In this document: positions 51,946-62,035 of the stretch, one piece after another
Layout of the letters: every line of letters begins with the position of its first letter
Position numbering within the stretch: the stretch's first letter is position 1
Assembly: GCA_900318035.1 (NCBI GenBank)
Contig: ONJC01000014.1
Location: 1-64,000 of the forward strand
DNA from: an uncultured Methanobrevibacter sp.
GTDB taxonomy: Archaea; Methanobacteriota; Methanobacteria; Methanobacteriales; Methanobacteriaceae
Length of the DNA stretch: 64,000 nucleotides
Reading direction: 5' to 3'
Program-made: the position numbers and the translations under genes
The notes under the pieces: generated by a model
Told to the model about the DNA's origin: nothing
Databases searched by the model: none
Seen by the model: the letters and a program-made list of their open reading frames with translations, nothing else

Positions 51946-53448
51946 TTGAAATTTAAAGATACAAAAAGTTTATGTCCAGAGTGTGGCAAGACTCTTGATG
52001 CTGAAGTTTTCAGTGAAGACGGTAAGATCTTCATCAAAAAGACTTGTGACGAGCATGGTGAGTTCGTAAACACTTACTGGGGAGATGAAGAATTATATAA
52101 AAGGGCTGAAAAATTTACTCCATCAATTACCTCTGTTGAAAACCCTTCCGTTGATGATGTTACAAGTTGTCCGGATAACTGCGGTTTATGTTCAAAACAC
52201 GAAACATCAACTGTTTTAGGATTAATTGATGTAACCAACAGATGTAACTTAAGATGTCCAGTTTGCTTTGCCAATGCGGCCGCTGCAGGATATAAATATG
52301 AACCTTCACAGGATGAAATAAGGCAAATGCTTCAGAATTTAAGGAATTTAAAACCTCATCCATGTCTTGCTATCCAATATGCCGGTGGAGAGCCTACAGT
52401 CAGAAAAGACATTGTAGAACTTGTTGCAATGGCAAAAGAAGAAGGATTTACTCATGTACAAATTGCAACAAACGGTTTAAGATTAGCCAGAAAAGAAGAA
52501 TTGGCTCGTGATTTAAAAGAAGCCGGATGTAATACAATTTATTTGGCATTTGATGGTGTAACTCCAGAACCTTACATTAACAACAGGGGCAAGGATTTGC
52601 TCCAATTTAAATTGGATGCAATTGAAAACTGTAGAAAAGCAGGATTAGGTGTTGTGCTGGTACCTACCTTAATCAAGGGAATCAATGACCACCAGGTCGG
52701 AGATATAATCAAATTCGCATTTGACAATAATGATATCATTTATGGAGTTAACTTCCAACCTGTTTCATTTGCTGGAAGAACTCCTTCCGATGAGGTGGAA
52801 GAGCAAAGAATTACAATTTCCGATTTCGTCGACATTGTTGAAGATGTCACTGACGGACATGTTCCTTCATCTTCATTTTATCCGCCATCATTTGTTGAGC
52901 CTATTGCAGAAATCATTTCCCGTCTTGACGGTGAAGAGTCACCTAAAGTAACTCTTAACTGCCACCAGCATTGTGGAATTGCAACTTATGTGTTCAGAGA
53001 AAAAACAGACGGTGAAGGCAAGGATAAGCTGATTCCAATTACAGATTTCATCGATGTTGAACGTTTATTTAACAAATTGAGTGAATATAATGAAAAACTT
53101 GAAAGGGGCAAATTCGGTTCTCATAAGAGGGTTTTAGCAGGTTTAACAGGAAACCTTCCTAAAATGGTCCACCCTAGCAAAACTCCTGAAGACTTGGACA
53201 TTGTCAAAGTGTTGCTCAATGTATTTGCTAAGAGAGATTATGATGCATTGGGTGCCTTTTCCAAAGATGCAATGCTCATCTCATGTATGCACTTCATGGA
53301 CCCATTCAACTTTGATATTGACAGGGTTAGAAAATGTGTTATTCATTACGCAACACCTGACGGCAGAATCATACCGTTCTGTACCATGAATTCAAAATAT
53401 CGTCAGGCTGTAGAGCAGAAATTTGCAAAACCTTTAAAACAAAAATAA
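51946..53448 (+). CDS. tes: Radical SAM tetraether lipid synthase (Tes/MJ0619 family)
   Basis: A 500-residue protein. An N-terminal rubredoxin-like CPEC...CDEHGEF zinc/iron site, then CPDNCGLCSKH, the radical-SAM box CNLRCPVC (about residues 100-107), then C-terminal cysteines (NCHQHC; CMHF...C; CTM) for further clusters. This pattern matches MJ0619/Tes, which joins two archaeols to form tetraether (GDGT) lipids. TTG is the start, preceded by AAAGGGTGATT. Adjacent divergent carS supports a lipid role. Confidence 0.87.
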   Translation: MKFKDTKSLCPECGKTLDAEVFSEDGKIFIKKTCDEHGEFVNTYWGDEELYKRAEKFTPSITSVENPSVDDVTSCPDNCGLCSKHETSTVLGLIDVTNRCNLRCPVCFANAAAAGYKYEPSQDEIRQMLQNLRNLKPHPCLAIQYAGGEPTVRKDIVELVAMAKEEGFTHVQIATNGLRLARKEELARDLKEAGCNTIYLAFDGVTPEPYINNRGKDLLQFKLDAIENCRKAGLGVVLVPTLIKGINDHQVGDIIKFAFDNNDIIYGVNFQPVSFAGRTPSDEVEEQRITISDFVDIVEDVTDGHVPSSSFYPPSFVEPIAEIISRLDGEESPKVTLNCHQHCGIATYVFREKTDGEGKDKLIPITDFIDVERLFNKLSEYNEKLERGKFGSHKRVLAGLTGNLPKMVHPSKTPEDLDIVKVLLNVFAKRDYDALGAFSKDAMLISCMHFMDPFNFDIDRVRKCVIHYATPDGRIIPFCTMNSKYRQAVEQKFAKPLKQK

Positions 53449-53546
53449 TTTAATTTTCAAATCACCAAAAAACTTATTTTCAGTATTTGGGCCTCCCAAA
53501 TACTCCAATATTTTTTATAATTCAATTATTCTTATTAGTGGTATAA

Positions 53547-54032
53547 ATGGATATTATCAAAGGAAAAACATGGACTTTCGGAGAAAATATAGATACTGAC
53601 GTAATCATCCCCGGAAGATATTTAAGAACATTCAATCCTCAGGACTTGGCGGATCACGTGCTTGAAGGTGAAAGGCCGGATTTCACAAAAAATGTTGAAA
53701 AAGGTGACATTATCGTTGCCGATGAAAACTTTGGCTGTGGCTCATCAAGGGAACAGGCGCCTGTAGCTATTAAAACTGCGGGTGTTGATGCGATTGTTGC
53801 CAAATCATTTGCAAGGATTTTTTACAGAAATGCAATCAATATTGGTCTGCCGGTCATCGTGTCCGACATCGAAGCAAATGATGGAGATATCTTAAGCATT
53901 GATTTGTCTGAAGGGATATTGGTTAATGAAACTACAAATGAATCAAAAACCTTCGAACCCTTCAAGGAATTCATGTTGGAAATTTTGGAAGATGAAGGAT
54001 TGGTAAACCATTATTTAAAGGATAAAAAATAA
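53547..54032 (+). CDS. hacB: Methanogen homoaconitase-type small subunit
   Basis: A 161-residue aconitase swivel-domain subunit. The motif GRYLRTF (about residues 23-29) has YLRT, which in methanogens marks homoaconitase (HacB, coenzyme B synthesis), whereas isopropylmalate isomerase small subunits have YLVx. [13 protein letters not shown] is the substrate-binding loop. The large subunit is not adjacent. LeuD is the alternative if the YLRT rule fails in this lineage. Confidence 0.82.
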   Translation: MDIIKGKTWTFGENIDTDVIIPGRYLRTFNPQDLADHVLEGERPDFTKNVEKGDIIVADENFGCGSSREQAPVAIKTAGVDAIVAKSFARIFYRNAINIGLPVIVSDIEANDGDILSIDLSEGILVNETTNESKTFEPFKEFMLEILEDEGLVNHYLKDKK

Positions 54033-54055
54033 TTTTTATAATTTGAGGGATTAAG

Positions 54056-54676
54056 ATGGAATGTCCGATTTGCGGTAGCGATGAAATAGAAATTTTAAAC
54101 TCAAAACAAAAATCATCAAAGAAGAAATTCATTGAAGAATACCTGTTGAGATGCGAAGAATGCCAACATGTCTTTAAGGATGTGATTTCTCTTAAAAAAC
54201 CTGAACCTTATAGGCTGATTATCTCAGAGCAGGATAAGTCTCACAAGACAACTATTAATCTGTCACCAAGCGATGAGCTTGAAAAGGGTGATGTTTTACT
54301 TTCAGAAGTGGGACAGGTTGAAGTGACAAGCATTGAAGTCGGTGACACCAGAGTCAACAAGGCAAAAATTGAAGATATTGATACCATTTGGGCCAATTCT
54401 ATTGAAATTCCGGCCAGAATAGGATTTTCTGTAGATTTGCATGGTGAAGTCGACTCATATAAACTGGACCTTGAAAGGGATTTTGAAATTGCTCCGGGGG
54501 ATGTAGTGAAAATTGACAAGCACATAGTCAAAGTGCATGTCGTTAAGACTCAGGAAAGAAAGCTAACTTCCGGCTTTGCAAAGGCAAATGTCATTACAAG
54601 GGTTTATTCAAAACCGGTCAAGTTCAATAATTATGACTATGATTTAACCAAATACATTATCAAAAAGACAAAATAG
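54056..54676 (+). CDS. HVO_0476-type zinc finger protein
   Basis: A 206-residue archaeal protein with an N-terminal zinc ribbon (CPICGS at residues 3-8 and CEECQH at about 33-38) and a beta-rich remainder. The family is conserved across archaea with no known reaction, probably in RNA handling or translation. It is spaced 23 bases after hacB and 7 bases before the t6A methylthiotransferase gene, suggesting a shared transcript with tRNA modification. Confidence 0.8.
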   Translation: MECPICGSDEIEILNSKQKSSKKKFIEEYLLRCEECQHVFKDVISLKKPEPYRLIISEQDKSHKTTINLSPSDELEKGDVLLSEVGQVEVTSIEVGDTRVNKAKIEDIDTIWANSIEIPARIGFSVDLHGEVDSYKLDLERDFEIAPGDVVKIDKHIVKVHVVKTQERKLTSGFAKANVITRVYSKPVKFNNYDYDLTKYIIKKTK

Positions 54677-54683
54677 TGAAATA

Positions 54684-55958
54684 ATGAAAGTTTATATCGA
54701 AACATACGGATGTACATTTAACAAGGCAGATTCACAAATCATTGCAGGCGTATTATGCCAAAACGAAATCGATATTGTTGATGATATTGATGAGGCGGAT
54801 GTCATTATAGTGAATACCTGCTATGTTAAGCTTCCTACAGAAAACAAGGTTACCTATAAAATCCAGAAAATTCAGGAGAAATATCCGGACAAGAAAATCA
54901 TTGTCAGCGGATGCATGGTCGAAATCGATCCTGAGAAATTAGACAAGATAGGGCCTGACTGTTCATGGATCGGACCTCATCAGTTGAATAAGGCAGCTGA
55001 TGTTGTCAATGCCACATACTGCGGAGATGTTGTCCGTGAATGCGGATTTTCAAAGGAAAGCAAAGTGGGTGTTCCAAAATTGTCTGACGGAAGTTTGATT
55101 CATATAATTCAGATTTGTGAAGGGTGTTTGGGTGCATGTACATTTTGCTGCACTCGTTTTGCACGTGGTCCTCTAAACAGCTATCCGATTGCCGATATTG
55201 TAGAGGAAGCGAGGGAAGCTATTGAAAATGGCGCATGTGAAATTCAGCTCACTGCCCAGGATACTGCAGCATTTGGTCGGGACAGTGGTGAAAAACTGTC
55301 TGATTTAATTAAAGAAGTGGCCAATCTGGAGGGAGATTTCCGCATACGTGTTGGAATGATGCATCCTAAAAACATTTTAAATCAAGTTGATGAAATAATC
55401 GATGCGATGAAACATCCTAAGGTATATAATTTCATTCATTTACCTATACAATCTGGCAGTGATAAGGTTTTATCCGAGATGAGAAGGGGTCACACAATCG
55501 AACAGTATTTGGGTATTGTGGAAAAATTCAAAACAGAAATTCCAGACATTACCCTTGCGGTCGATATTATTGTGGGATATCCGACAGAAACAGATGATGA
55601 TTTTGACATGACAGTTGAACTTCTGGAAAAAATAAAGCCAAGCCTTATTCACCTGTCAAAATATCAGCACAGAAAAGGTGCAATTTCATCTTCACTTAAA
55701 GAGATTCCTCCGGATGTCATGAAGAAAAGATCCAAATATTTATCACAAATAAAATCTGAAATTACTGAAGATGAAAATAAATTGCTGGTTGGAACCACTC
55801 AAAACGTATTGGTTGTTGAAAAGGGTTCCAAAGGTGGATTTATAGCAAAAACTGATTCATATATTCCAGTTATTGTTGATAATGTTGAGTTAGGCTCTTT
55901 TGTAAATGTGAAAATTACTGATGCAACAGCAACATATCTTAAAAGTGAATTGCTATAA
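54684..55958 (+). CDS. tRNA t6A37 methylthiotransferase (CDKAL1/MtaB type)
   Basis: A 424-residue radical-SAM enzyme converting t6A to ms2t6A in tRNA. The N-terminal UPF0004 domain binds a cluster (ETYGCTFNKADSQ, CYVKLPTENK, SGCMVEI). The radical-SAM CxxxCxxC is in EGCLGACTFCCTRFARG. A C-terminal TRAM domain (VEKGSKGGFIAKTDSYIPV) completes it. All three cysteines of both sets are present. Archaeal and eukaryotic-type family. Confidence 0.9.
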   Translation: MKVYIETYGCTFNKADSQIIAGVLCQNEIDIVDDIDEADVIIVNTCYVKLPTENKVTYKIQKIQEKYPDKKIIVSGCMVEIDPEKLDKIGPDCSWIGPHQLNKAADVVNATYCGDVVRECGFSKESKVGVPKLSDGSLIHIIQICEGCLGACTFCCTRFARGPLNSYPIADIVEEAREAIENGACEIQLTAQDTAAFGRDSGEKLSDLIKEVANLEGDFRIRVGMMHPKNILNQVDEIIDAMKHPKVYNFIHLPIQSGSDKVLSEMRRGHTIEQYLGIVEKFKTEIPDITLAVDIIVGYPTETDDDFDMTVELLEKIKPSLIHLSKYQHRKGAISSSLKEIPPDVMKKRSKYLSQIKSEITEDENKLLVGTTQNVLVVEKGSKGGFIAKTDSYIPVIVDNVELGSFVNVKITDATATYLKSELL

Positions 55959-56161
55959 CTGAAATTTTTTATTTATTAATTTTCTTATTTTCATATTTTC
56001 ACCCATTTTTATCCTTTAATTTTATATAATATTTGTATTTTTTATTGATTTTCAAAAGCATATTATAATAGTTGATGTGCTATAATATGGGCGATTATTA
56101 TTGGTTTTTACCGATACCTTTATATAGTATTTTGTACTATCTTTTAATTGGAGGTGTAATA

Positions 56162-56321
56162 ATGAGTGAATTACCAATCGCACCAGTCGGTCGTATCTTA
56201 AAAAATGCTGGCGCACAAAGAATTAGTGATGATGCAAAAATCACAAAAAGCTGTTAATTTCGCACGCCACGCTGGTAGAAAAACTGTAAAAGCTGAAGAT
56301 ATCAAATTAGCAATCAAATAG
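56162..56321 (+). pseudogene. Archaeal histone gene with internal deletion and frameshift
   Basis: The frame begins as a normal archaeal histone ([19 protein letters not shown], then RISDDA) but stops after 31 codons at 56254-56256. In another frame the same DNA continues as [20 protein letters not shown] and ends LAIK-stop at 56319-56321. About 14-16 residues of the central long helix are missing, and the junction (near 56238-56248) shifts the frame. The promoter (TTTATATAGT near 56118), ribosome site GGAGGTG and terminator are all intact. Either a true pseudogene or an assembly/sequencing error. Confidence 0.8.
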
Positions 56322-56370
56322 ATTCGTTAATTAAGTTATTTTCAAAAAAAGCTTTTTAGAATAAAATCTA

Positions 56371-56398
56371 TTGGCCATTTCTTTGGTCAATTTTTTTT
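56371..56398 (+). terminator. Hairpin terminator after the histone pseudogene
   Basis: TTGGCCA...TGGTCAA forms a 7-base stem with one G-U and a 6-base loop, followed by eight T residues. Confidence 0.6.
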
Positions 56399-56492
56399 AT
56401 TTTTAAAATTTTATTTCATTGTTTTACCACTTGTTCTATTAAATTAAGAAAAGTTTATATATTACTTGTTTCATATATTAGAATGTTGTATA

Positions 56493-56564
56493 GGACCGGT
56501 GGTCTAGGGGTATGATTCCTCTTTGACGTGGAGGAGATCACGAGTTCGAATCTCGTTCGGTCCA
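56493..56564 (+). tRNA. tRNA-Val(GAC)
   Basis: Acceptor GGACCGG/TCGGTCC, stem CCTCT/GGAGG, loop TTGACGT (anticodon GAC), T arm ACGAG-TTCGAAT-CTCGT, discriminator A. Intact class I tRNA. Confidence 0.9.
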
Positions 56565-56567
56565 TAT

Positions 56568-56640
56568 GCCATGTTAGTTCAGATGGGAGAACGCTAGACT
56601 GAAGATCTAGATGTCGCTGGTTCAAGTCCGGCACATGGCA
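56568..56640 (+). tRNA. tRNA-Phe(GAA)
   Basis: Acceptor GCCATGT/ACATGGC, stem CTAGA/TCTAG, loop CTGAAGA (anticodon GAA), T arm GCTGG-TTCAAGT-CCGGC, discriminator A. Three bases after tRNA-Val, so co-transcribed. Confidence 0.92.
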
Positions 56641-56748
56641 TTTCTTTTACTTATTTTCTTGATATTTTTTTAAAATCAGATTATTTTTTCTATAATTCAA
56701 AATGGTGTTTTTTTTAAAAAAAGAGTTTGGATTAAATGGATAAACCAT

Positions 56749-57486
56749 CTAATCTTTTTTGGTTAAGGTAATAGGTTTTGGGGTTACTTGAGTGTTTTCT
56801 CTTAAATCCTTATATCTTTTAACGATTTCATAACCTTGATCGCTTCCAAGCTTGTCTGCTCCTGCGGTTATAATCTGGTTTGCATTTTTATAGTCGTTAA
56901 TGCCGCCAAAGATTTCAATCTTGATTTTTGGAGCATGCTTTTGGAAGATGTTAATGTCATTTACATTTTCGTAGATGTGGTTTGGTGTCATGAATCCTGT
57001 TGATGTTTTCACGTAATCGGCTCCTGCAATCTCTGCAGCCTTGGCCGCATTTGCCTTTTCATAGTCTTCCAGTGCTTTGGTTTCAATAATGACCTTTAGG
57101 ATATTATCTCCGATAGCTTCTTTAATCTGTTTGATTTCATCTTCGATTAATGAGTATTTTTCATCTTTCAGGTGGCTTAGGTTGAGAACCATTTCGATTT
57201 CATCGGCTCCGCTTTCAACCAATGCAATTGCTTCAGCCTTTTTTGTTTCGCTATCTTCGAAACCTAATGGAAATCCGACAACGCTTCCGATTTTAATGTC
57301 GGTTCCATCCAAAACTTCTTTTGCTAATGGAACGTATGTCGGTGAGACAACTACTGAGTTGAAATTCAATTCTTTTGCTTTTTCAAGAAATTCTCTCATT
57401 TCTCCTTCAGTAATCATGTTATTTAAGTTTGTGTAGTTGATGTAACTTGCTAATTCGCTTGAATTTTTAATATTATAACCTACCAT
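56749..57486 (-). CDS. deoC: Deoxyribose-phosphate aldolase family protein
   Basis: A 245-residue (beta-alpha)8 aldolase. The Schiff-base lysine is in VKTSTGF (about residue 160), with GADEIEMVLNLS (about 95-106), VIIETKAL and a SDQGYEI-like phosphate site. DeoC splits deoxyribose 5-phosphate to glyceraldehyde 3-phosphate and acetaldehyde. Length and motifs are complete. It is a single leftward gene downstream of elp3. Confidence 0.88.
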   Translation of the reverse strand: MVGYNIKNSSELASYINYTNLNNMITEGEMREFLEKAKELNFNSVVVSPTYVPLAKEVLDGTDIKIGSVVGFPLGFEDSETKKAEAIALVESGADEIEMVLNLSHLKDEKYSLIEDEIKQIKEAIGDNILKVIIETKALEDYEKANAAKAAEIAGADYVKTSTGFMTPNHIYENVNDINIFQKHAPKIKIEIFGGINDYKNANQIITAGADKLGSDQGYEIVKRYKDLRENTQVTPKPITLTKKD

Positions 57487-57539
57487 ATTACCACTCTCTT
57501 ATTTGTTAGTATGTATACGAACATATATAAATATTTTTT

Positions 57540-59204
57540 CTATATTATTTTCTTTTTCATGTATGGGCCTACTTTTTCATATCCGAACTTTCGGTAGTAG
57601 TTTCTGGACCCTATTCCGCTTATGATGGCCACTTCTTCATATCCTTTGTCAATGGATAAGTTTTCGGCTTCTTTTAGAAGTCTTTCACCAAATCCTGTGT
57701 GCTGGCCAATTTCGGGATTTTTATCTCCGATTTTTATCATGTTTCCATAAACATGCAGCTCACGCACAAGGGACGTCTTGTCTGTGATTTCATCTCTGAA
57801 ATGCTTTTTGGATGGGAAACGCAATCTTAAAAATCCTGCTATGCTTTCCTCATTGACATCTTCAATGGATAGGAAATTTTCCTCACCTTCACAGGCAATG
57901 TATTTTTCCCTAAACAGGTCATATTCATCCAGTCCATATTGTCTTGATGTCTTCTTATGTCCTATTTCACGACATCTTATGCATTGGCAGTCAACATGAT
58001 TTTCGGCCAGTTTGTTGTAGACCAATTCTCCAAGGTTGGATTTTTTAACTCCTGCTTCTATAAGGGTCGCAGGAATGTCCCTTTGGATTCTCATGGTTCT
58101 CACCCATTTTGGAAGAATTTCCTTAACCTTTGCAATCAGTTCAACGGCTTGTTCATCTGTGTATGGTGAATATTCTCCCCTTTTCCACAGGTCATATAAT
58201 TCGCTTCCCTTAGTAACTAGGCAAGGGTAAATCTTAAGCATGTCAGGTTTGAAATTCTCATCGCTGAATAGCTGTTTAAACATTTTCAAATCCTCTGCCT
58301 CATCTACAAAAAGTCCAGGCATCATATGCATTGCCACTTTTATTGCAGAGTCTCTCAGAAGCTGGTTTGCTTCAATGACGTCAGCTATTGTATGGCCTCT
58401 TTTTATCCTTTCATACATTTCATCGGATAGGGTTTGAACGCCGAGCTCCACTCTTGTAACTCCAAAGTCAAGCATCCTGTTGATATGGGGCTTTTTACAG
58501 TAATCAGGACGTGTTTCAAATGTCATTCCAACACATCTAACCTTTGAATTTTCGTTTGCTTTTTGAACATCGCTTACTAAAACATAATCGTTTGGAGGAT
58601 ATGTTTTCAAAACGCCCATTTCAAAGCCTCTTATTTCATCAGAATCAAGATTGTATTCAAAGTTATTCGGTTTGTTTTCAATAATCAGTCCGAAATCCGT
58701 CATCGCCTTCAGGCATTGTGAGACAAACCACTCCTGATAGCACAGATCTCTTGACGGGAATGTTCCTCCCATGATAATCAGTTCCACCTTGTCTATGGGG
58801 TGTCCGATTTGCTTAAGCTGCTTCAAGCGATTGAAACATTGGATATATGGGTGAAATTCATACATTCTTCCTCTAAGTGCAGCAGGCTCTTCACCGGTAT
58901 AGCTTGGAGGTGCTATTTCACTTTCAGGACAATAGAAGCATCTTCCATGAGGACATTTATGGGGATGGCACATTACTGCAACGATTGCAACGCCTGACAT
59001 TGTTCTTGTAGGTTTTTTCTTTAAAATCCCTGAAACGATTTCCTTTTCTTCAGGTGTTGCGAATTTTAAGATATCCGCATTGCTCATGAATTTGGATAAT
59101 TTTAAATCACGGCAAAGCTGTCTTTTTTCAACTTCAAGGTCACGTCGAGTAGATATTTTTCCATTCAGTATGTCTTCGATAATTATTCGACATGCTTTTT
59201 GCAT
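57540..59204 (-). CDS. elp3: Elp3 radical SAM/acetyltransferase (tRNA U34 modification)
   Basis: A 554-residue archaeal Elp3. The radical-SAM cysteines lie in [14 protein letters not shown] (about residues 79-92), with the TRNA-binding N-terminal helices before and a GNAT domain at the end ([12 protein letters not shown], about 500-511; [15 protein letters not shown]). It adds a carboxymethyl-type group to U34 of tRNAs using acetyl-CoA and SAM. ATG 59204 follows AAAAGGTGAAAAA and is preferred to the GTG at 59213. Confidence 0.92.
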   Translation of the reverse strand: MQKACRIIIEDILNGKISTRRDLEVEKRQLCRDLKLSKFMSNADILKFATPEEKEIVSGILKKKPTRTMSGVAIVAVMCHPHKCPHGRCFYCPESEIAPPSYTGEEPAALRGRMYEFHPYIQCFNRLKQLKQIGHPIDKVELIIMGGTFPSRDLCYQEWFVSQCLKAMTDFGLIIENKPNNFEYNLDSDEIRGFEMGVLKTYPPNDYVLVSDVQKANENSKVRCVGMTFETRPDYCKKPHINRMLDFGVTRVELGVQTLSDEMYERIKRGHTIADVIEANQLLRDSAIKVAMHMMPGLFVDEAEDLKMFKQLFSDENFKPDMLKIYPCLVTKGSELYDLWKRGEYSPYTDEQAVELIAKVKEILPKWVRTMRIQRDIPATLIEAGVKKSNLGELVYNKLAENHVDCQCIRCREIGHKKTSRQYGLDEYDLFREKYIACEGEENFLSIEDVNEESIAGFLRLRFPSKKHFRDEITDKTSLVRELHVYGNMIKIGDKNPEIGQHTGFGERLLKEAENLSIDKGYEEVAIISGIGSRNYYRKFGYEKVGPYMKKKII

Positions 59205-59308
59205 TTTTTTCACCTTTTAAATTCAAATGGTTAATTTTATATGGTTTAATTTAAATACTTAATGCTTTATAATAATTATTATAATACTTTATTTAGTAGG
59301 TGAAAAAT

Positions 59309-59581
59309 ATGAAAATTAGAGAATTTTTAGGTTCTATAGTTTTAGACAAAAATGCAAATGAAGTAGGAAAAGTTGACGATATTGAATTCAATCCTGAAGA
59401 TGGTAAAATCGAAAAAATTACTTTAACCTTACAGAAAAACCTCTTCTCCAGAGATGAACTTGAAATAGACTTTGATGATGTTGCTACTATTGGAGCATAC
59501 GTTATTTTAAACAAAGAAATTCCTAAACCTGAAGAAAAAGTAGAAGCTACTATTGAAATTGAAGAAGACGAAGAAGAATAA
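59309..59581 (+). CDS. PRC-barrel domain protein
   Basis: A 90-residue protein with a PRC-barrel fold (REFLGSIVLDKNANEVGKV opening, then IEFNPEDGKIEKI) and an acidic tail ending in EEDEEE. ATG 59309 follows TAGGTGAAAA; a GTG three codons earlier is less likely. PRC-barrel proteins in archaea are linked to RNA processing or cell division (CdpB-like), but the family is broad and no role can be fixed. Only 17 bases lie between it and the DUF2098 gene, indicating one unit. Confidence 0.82.
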   Translation: MKIREFLGSIVLDKNANEVGKVDDIEFNPEDGKIEKITLTLQKNLFSRDELEIDFDDVATIGAYVILNKEIPKPEEKVEATIEIEEDEEE

Positions 59582-59598
59582 ACTTAAAAGGTAATATT

Positions 59599-59898
59599 AT
59601 GGCTTTTGATGCAAGAGATAAAGAAATTGCTCTTGATTCACATGTCAGATATGTTGATACAGGAACCATAGGTAAGGTTCTTGATATCAAAACCACTGAT
59701 GGTGTCGATTGGGTTAGAATCGACAAAACTGACTTATGGTACCGTGCCAGTCTGGTCGAAGTTCTCGATGATAAGGATTTAAATAAAAGATTCGATAGCG
59801 GCGGTGATGACAAGCTCGATATCGAAGCACTCAAAGAAAAAGCAGAAAAACTGGAAAACATGCAAATGGATTCCAGCGTTGCCGAAGGTGGGGGTTAA
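59599..59898 (+). CDS. DUF2098 family protein
   Basis: A 99-residue methanogen protein. A compact beta-domain (residues ~10-60: GSHVRYVDTGTIGKV-like start, DGVDWVRIDKTDLWYRASLVEV) is followed by a helical tail. The family is restricted to methanogens and uncharacterised. It sits in the operon with the PRC-barrel gene and ends before a strong hairpin terminator. Confidence 0.8.
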   Translation: MAFDARDKEIALDSHVRYVDTGTIGKVLDIKTTDGVDWVRIDKTDLWYRASLVEVLDDKDLNKRFDSGGDDKLDIEALKEKAEKLENMQMDSSVAEGGG

Positions 59899-59926
59899 AC
59901 CCGCCTTATTTATTTCTTTTTTTTTT
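59886..59926 (+). terminator. Hairpin terminator after the DUF2098 gene
   Basis: AGGTGGG/CCCGCCT form a 7-base stem (one G-U) that overlaps the stop codon, followed by TTATTTATTTC and ten T residues. Convergent with hel308. Confidence 0.65.
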
Positions 59927-61994
59927 AATTATCTACAAACAACTTAATTTTTTCGGCAAGTTTAGGTCCGATTCCTTCTATATTTTGAAGTTCTTTTTCT
60001 GAAACTCCTCTCAAATCGTTGCCGAAGATTTCAACAACATTTCGTGCTCTTTTTCTACCCAGCCTTTTAACGCCGACAACAAGAGGTATGATGTCGTCCT
60101 TGACTCCGTAATACAGTCTTGCAGACAGAATGTCAAAGTCCCTTAAATTGGAATAGTTTCCTAAAACTTCAGCGGTGTTTTTGGCAAACCGGACAAGTCT
60201 TGATGCCTCATAGGCTGATCTTCTGGTTGAAGCGGAATACACATTGTACTTGTTTTCAATTTCATATTCGCTTCTCTCACCAATCCATTCAATAAGTGAA
60301 ACTGTTGTAGCTTCGGGGTTTCCGATATCGACTGCAAACAATCCGACTTCAGATAATTTATCCCGTACAGGGTCTTTTGATTTTCTTCCCTTAAATGAAA
60401 TCAGCGGCAAATCAGGAGTTTCAGCTAGGGCATAGATGAACTCTTCGGTGTTCATTTCAGTCATGGTTGAGATGTATTCCTTGATTTTGACGGCGGTTTC
60501 AACACTGTAATTGGACCTTGCAATCAGATTTCCGAATTCGGTAGTCTTAAGACCTTCAGGTGTGGCTCTGATTATTCCATTGTGAAGCAGGAAGCTCAAT
60601 GCATTTTCAAGCTCATACTTTAGGCTTTCCTCTGCAAAGAATGACATTGATGGATTGTTGTTCATCTGATAACCGTATAATGTTTTTGAGAAAAAATCGG
60701 TCAGGTCATTTAAATCCTTTGAAAGTGTGGATGCGATTTGTGCTATAATCTGCCTGTAGATTGCATCCTTGTTGTCAACCAGTTTGGAGTTGGTCAGCTC
60801 GATTTCGCCTTCAACATAGTATTCCTGCAGATTCTGGGCTTCGTCCATTGTTTTGGCAATGAGATATGAATATCCTACATCGTCATACTGCGGTCTTCCT
60901 GCCCTTCCGGACATCTGCTCGTAGTCAAAGACAGGAATCGGTTGAGGGCCGTTGCTTGTCCAGCGTGTATGGTCTCTGATAACTACAGTTTTTGAAGGCA
61001 GGTTGACTCCGTACATTAAACTTGGAGTTGCAGTAATCATCAGAATGTTTCCTTTTCTGAATTCGTCTTCAATGATTTCCTTTTGCTCGTTGAACAGTCC
61101 TGCATGGTGGAATGCCACTCCCTTTTCAGCTGCTTCAGCCAGCTTGACGCATGTTGAGGTTGGAAGGGATCCTTTCTTTTTTGGAACTTCAAGCAGCTTT
61201 TGAGCAACTTCCTTGAATGCTTCTCTTTGCTTTACATTGATTTTCTTGTTGATTTTACCGGAAACGTAAGTTGCCAGGCTTTCGGTAAATCTTCTGGTTG
61301 ATACAAATGCAAGAGCTTGAGATTTGTCTTTTATTGCCTTTTCAATTACTTTGACAATAACGTCATTCTTGTTTTTTGTGTTGAACATCTCGGCATCCAA
61401 AACTTCCTTGTTTAGAGGCACTGGTCTGTAGTCGTGTTCCACGCATGTCCCCTCAAGCCATCCTTCGATTTCTTCGATATTTCTCAAAGTTGCAGAAAGT
61501 GCAATAATTCTCATTGAAGGATTGATTATTTTGGCTCTTGTTATTGCAGCTTCAAGTGTCGGACCTCTTGTGAATTCTCCGATCATGTGGAATTCATCAA
61601 TAATTAGGGTATCAACATCCCTCAGGTTGTCCCATGAAAATCTTGTAAGGGCATCAAAGGATTCAAAAACCATGACGGACAGGTCTGCACTGCCGGGATG
61701 TTTTCCAACTCTTATGCCGTGTTCTTCAAATGCCTTGAATTCCTTCACCTTTTCATTTTGTATTGAAAGGAGAGGTGCTGCATAAACTGCCTTTCCACCA
61801 TTCAATATGGTTTTGAGTGCAGGAAGCACTCCCAAAACAGTTTTTCCACTTGCTGTTGGAATGCAAATGATGTAGTTTGAGTTGTCATCCAGATATCCGG
61901 ATTCAATCACTGCCTTTTGAGCGGGATTAAACTCTTCAATGTAGGGATAAGCGCTGTTAATTATTGTTTTAATATCATCTGGTAAATTTTCCAT
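59925..61994 (-). CDS. hel308: Hel308-type superfamily 2 DNA helicase
   Basis: A 689-residue helicase. Motif I is ATASGKT (about 47-53), motif II DEFH (about 134-137; most Hel308 proteins have DEVH or DEIH), motif III SATLRN, motif VI QMSGRAGRP, a winged-helix and ratchet region, and a C-terminal helix-hairpin-helix (NIEGIGPKLAEKI). It unwinds lagging strands at stalled forks. ATG 61994 is chosen; an upstream TTG (62003) is less likely. The promoter has the shared element found also before the integrase and tldD, and the message is probably leaderless. Confidence 0.87.
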   Translation of the reverse strand: MENLPDDIKTIINSAYPYIEEFNPAQKAVIESGYLDDNSNYIICIPTASGKTVLGVLPALKTILNGGKAVYAAPLLSIQNEKVKEFKAFEEHGIRVGKHPGSADLSVMVFESFDALTRFSWDNLRDVDTLIIDEFHMIGEFTRGPTLEAAITRAKIINPSMRIIALSATLRNIEEIEGWLEGTCVEHDYRPVPLNKEVLDAEMFNTKNKNDVIVKVIEKAIKDKSQALAFVSTRRFTESLATYVSGKINKKINVKQREAFKEVAQKLLEVPKKKGSLPTSTCVKLAEAAEKGVAFHHAGLFNEQKEIIEDEFRKGNILMITATPSLMYGVNLPSKTVVIRDHTRWTSNGPQPIPVFDYEQMSGRAGRPQYDDVGYSYLIAKTMDEAQNLQEYYVEGEIELTNSKLVDNKDAIYRQIIAQIASTLSKDLNDLTDFFSKTLYGYQMNNNPSMSFFAEESLKYELENALSFLLHNGIIRATPEGLKTTEFGNLIARSNYSVETAVKIKEYISTMTEMNTEEFIYALAETPDLPLISFKGRKSKDPVRDKLSEVGLFAVDIGNPEATTVSLIEWIGERSEYEIENKYNVYSASTRRSAYEASRLVRFAKNTAEVLGNYSNLRDFDILSARLYYGVKDDIIPLVVGVKRLGRKRARNVVEIFGNDLRGVSEKELQNIEGIGPKLAEKIKLFVDN

Positions 61995-62035
61995 TTTAAT
62001 CAATAGAATTTATTTTTCTTATATATATTAAAAGT

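Noticed and set aside
56162..56321. Programmed frameshift in the histone gene
   Set aside because: About 14-16 residues are missing at the junction, so simple frameshifting would not restore a histone fold.
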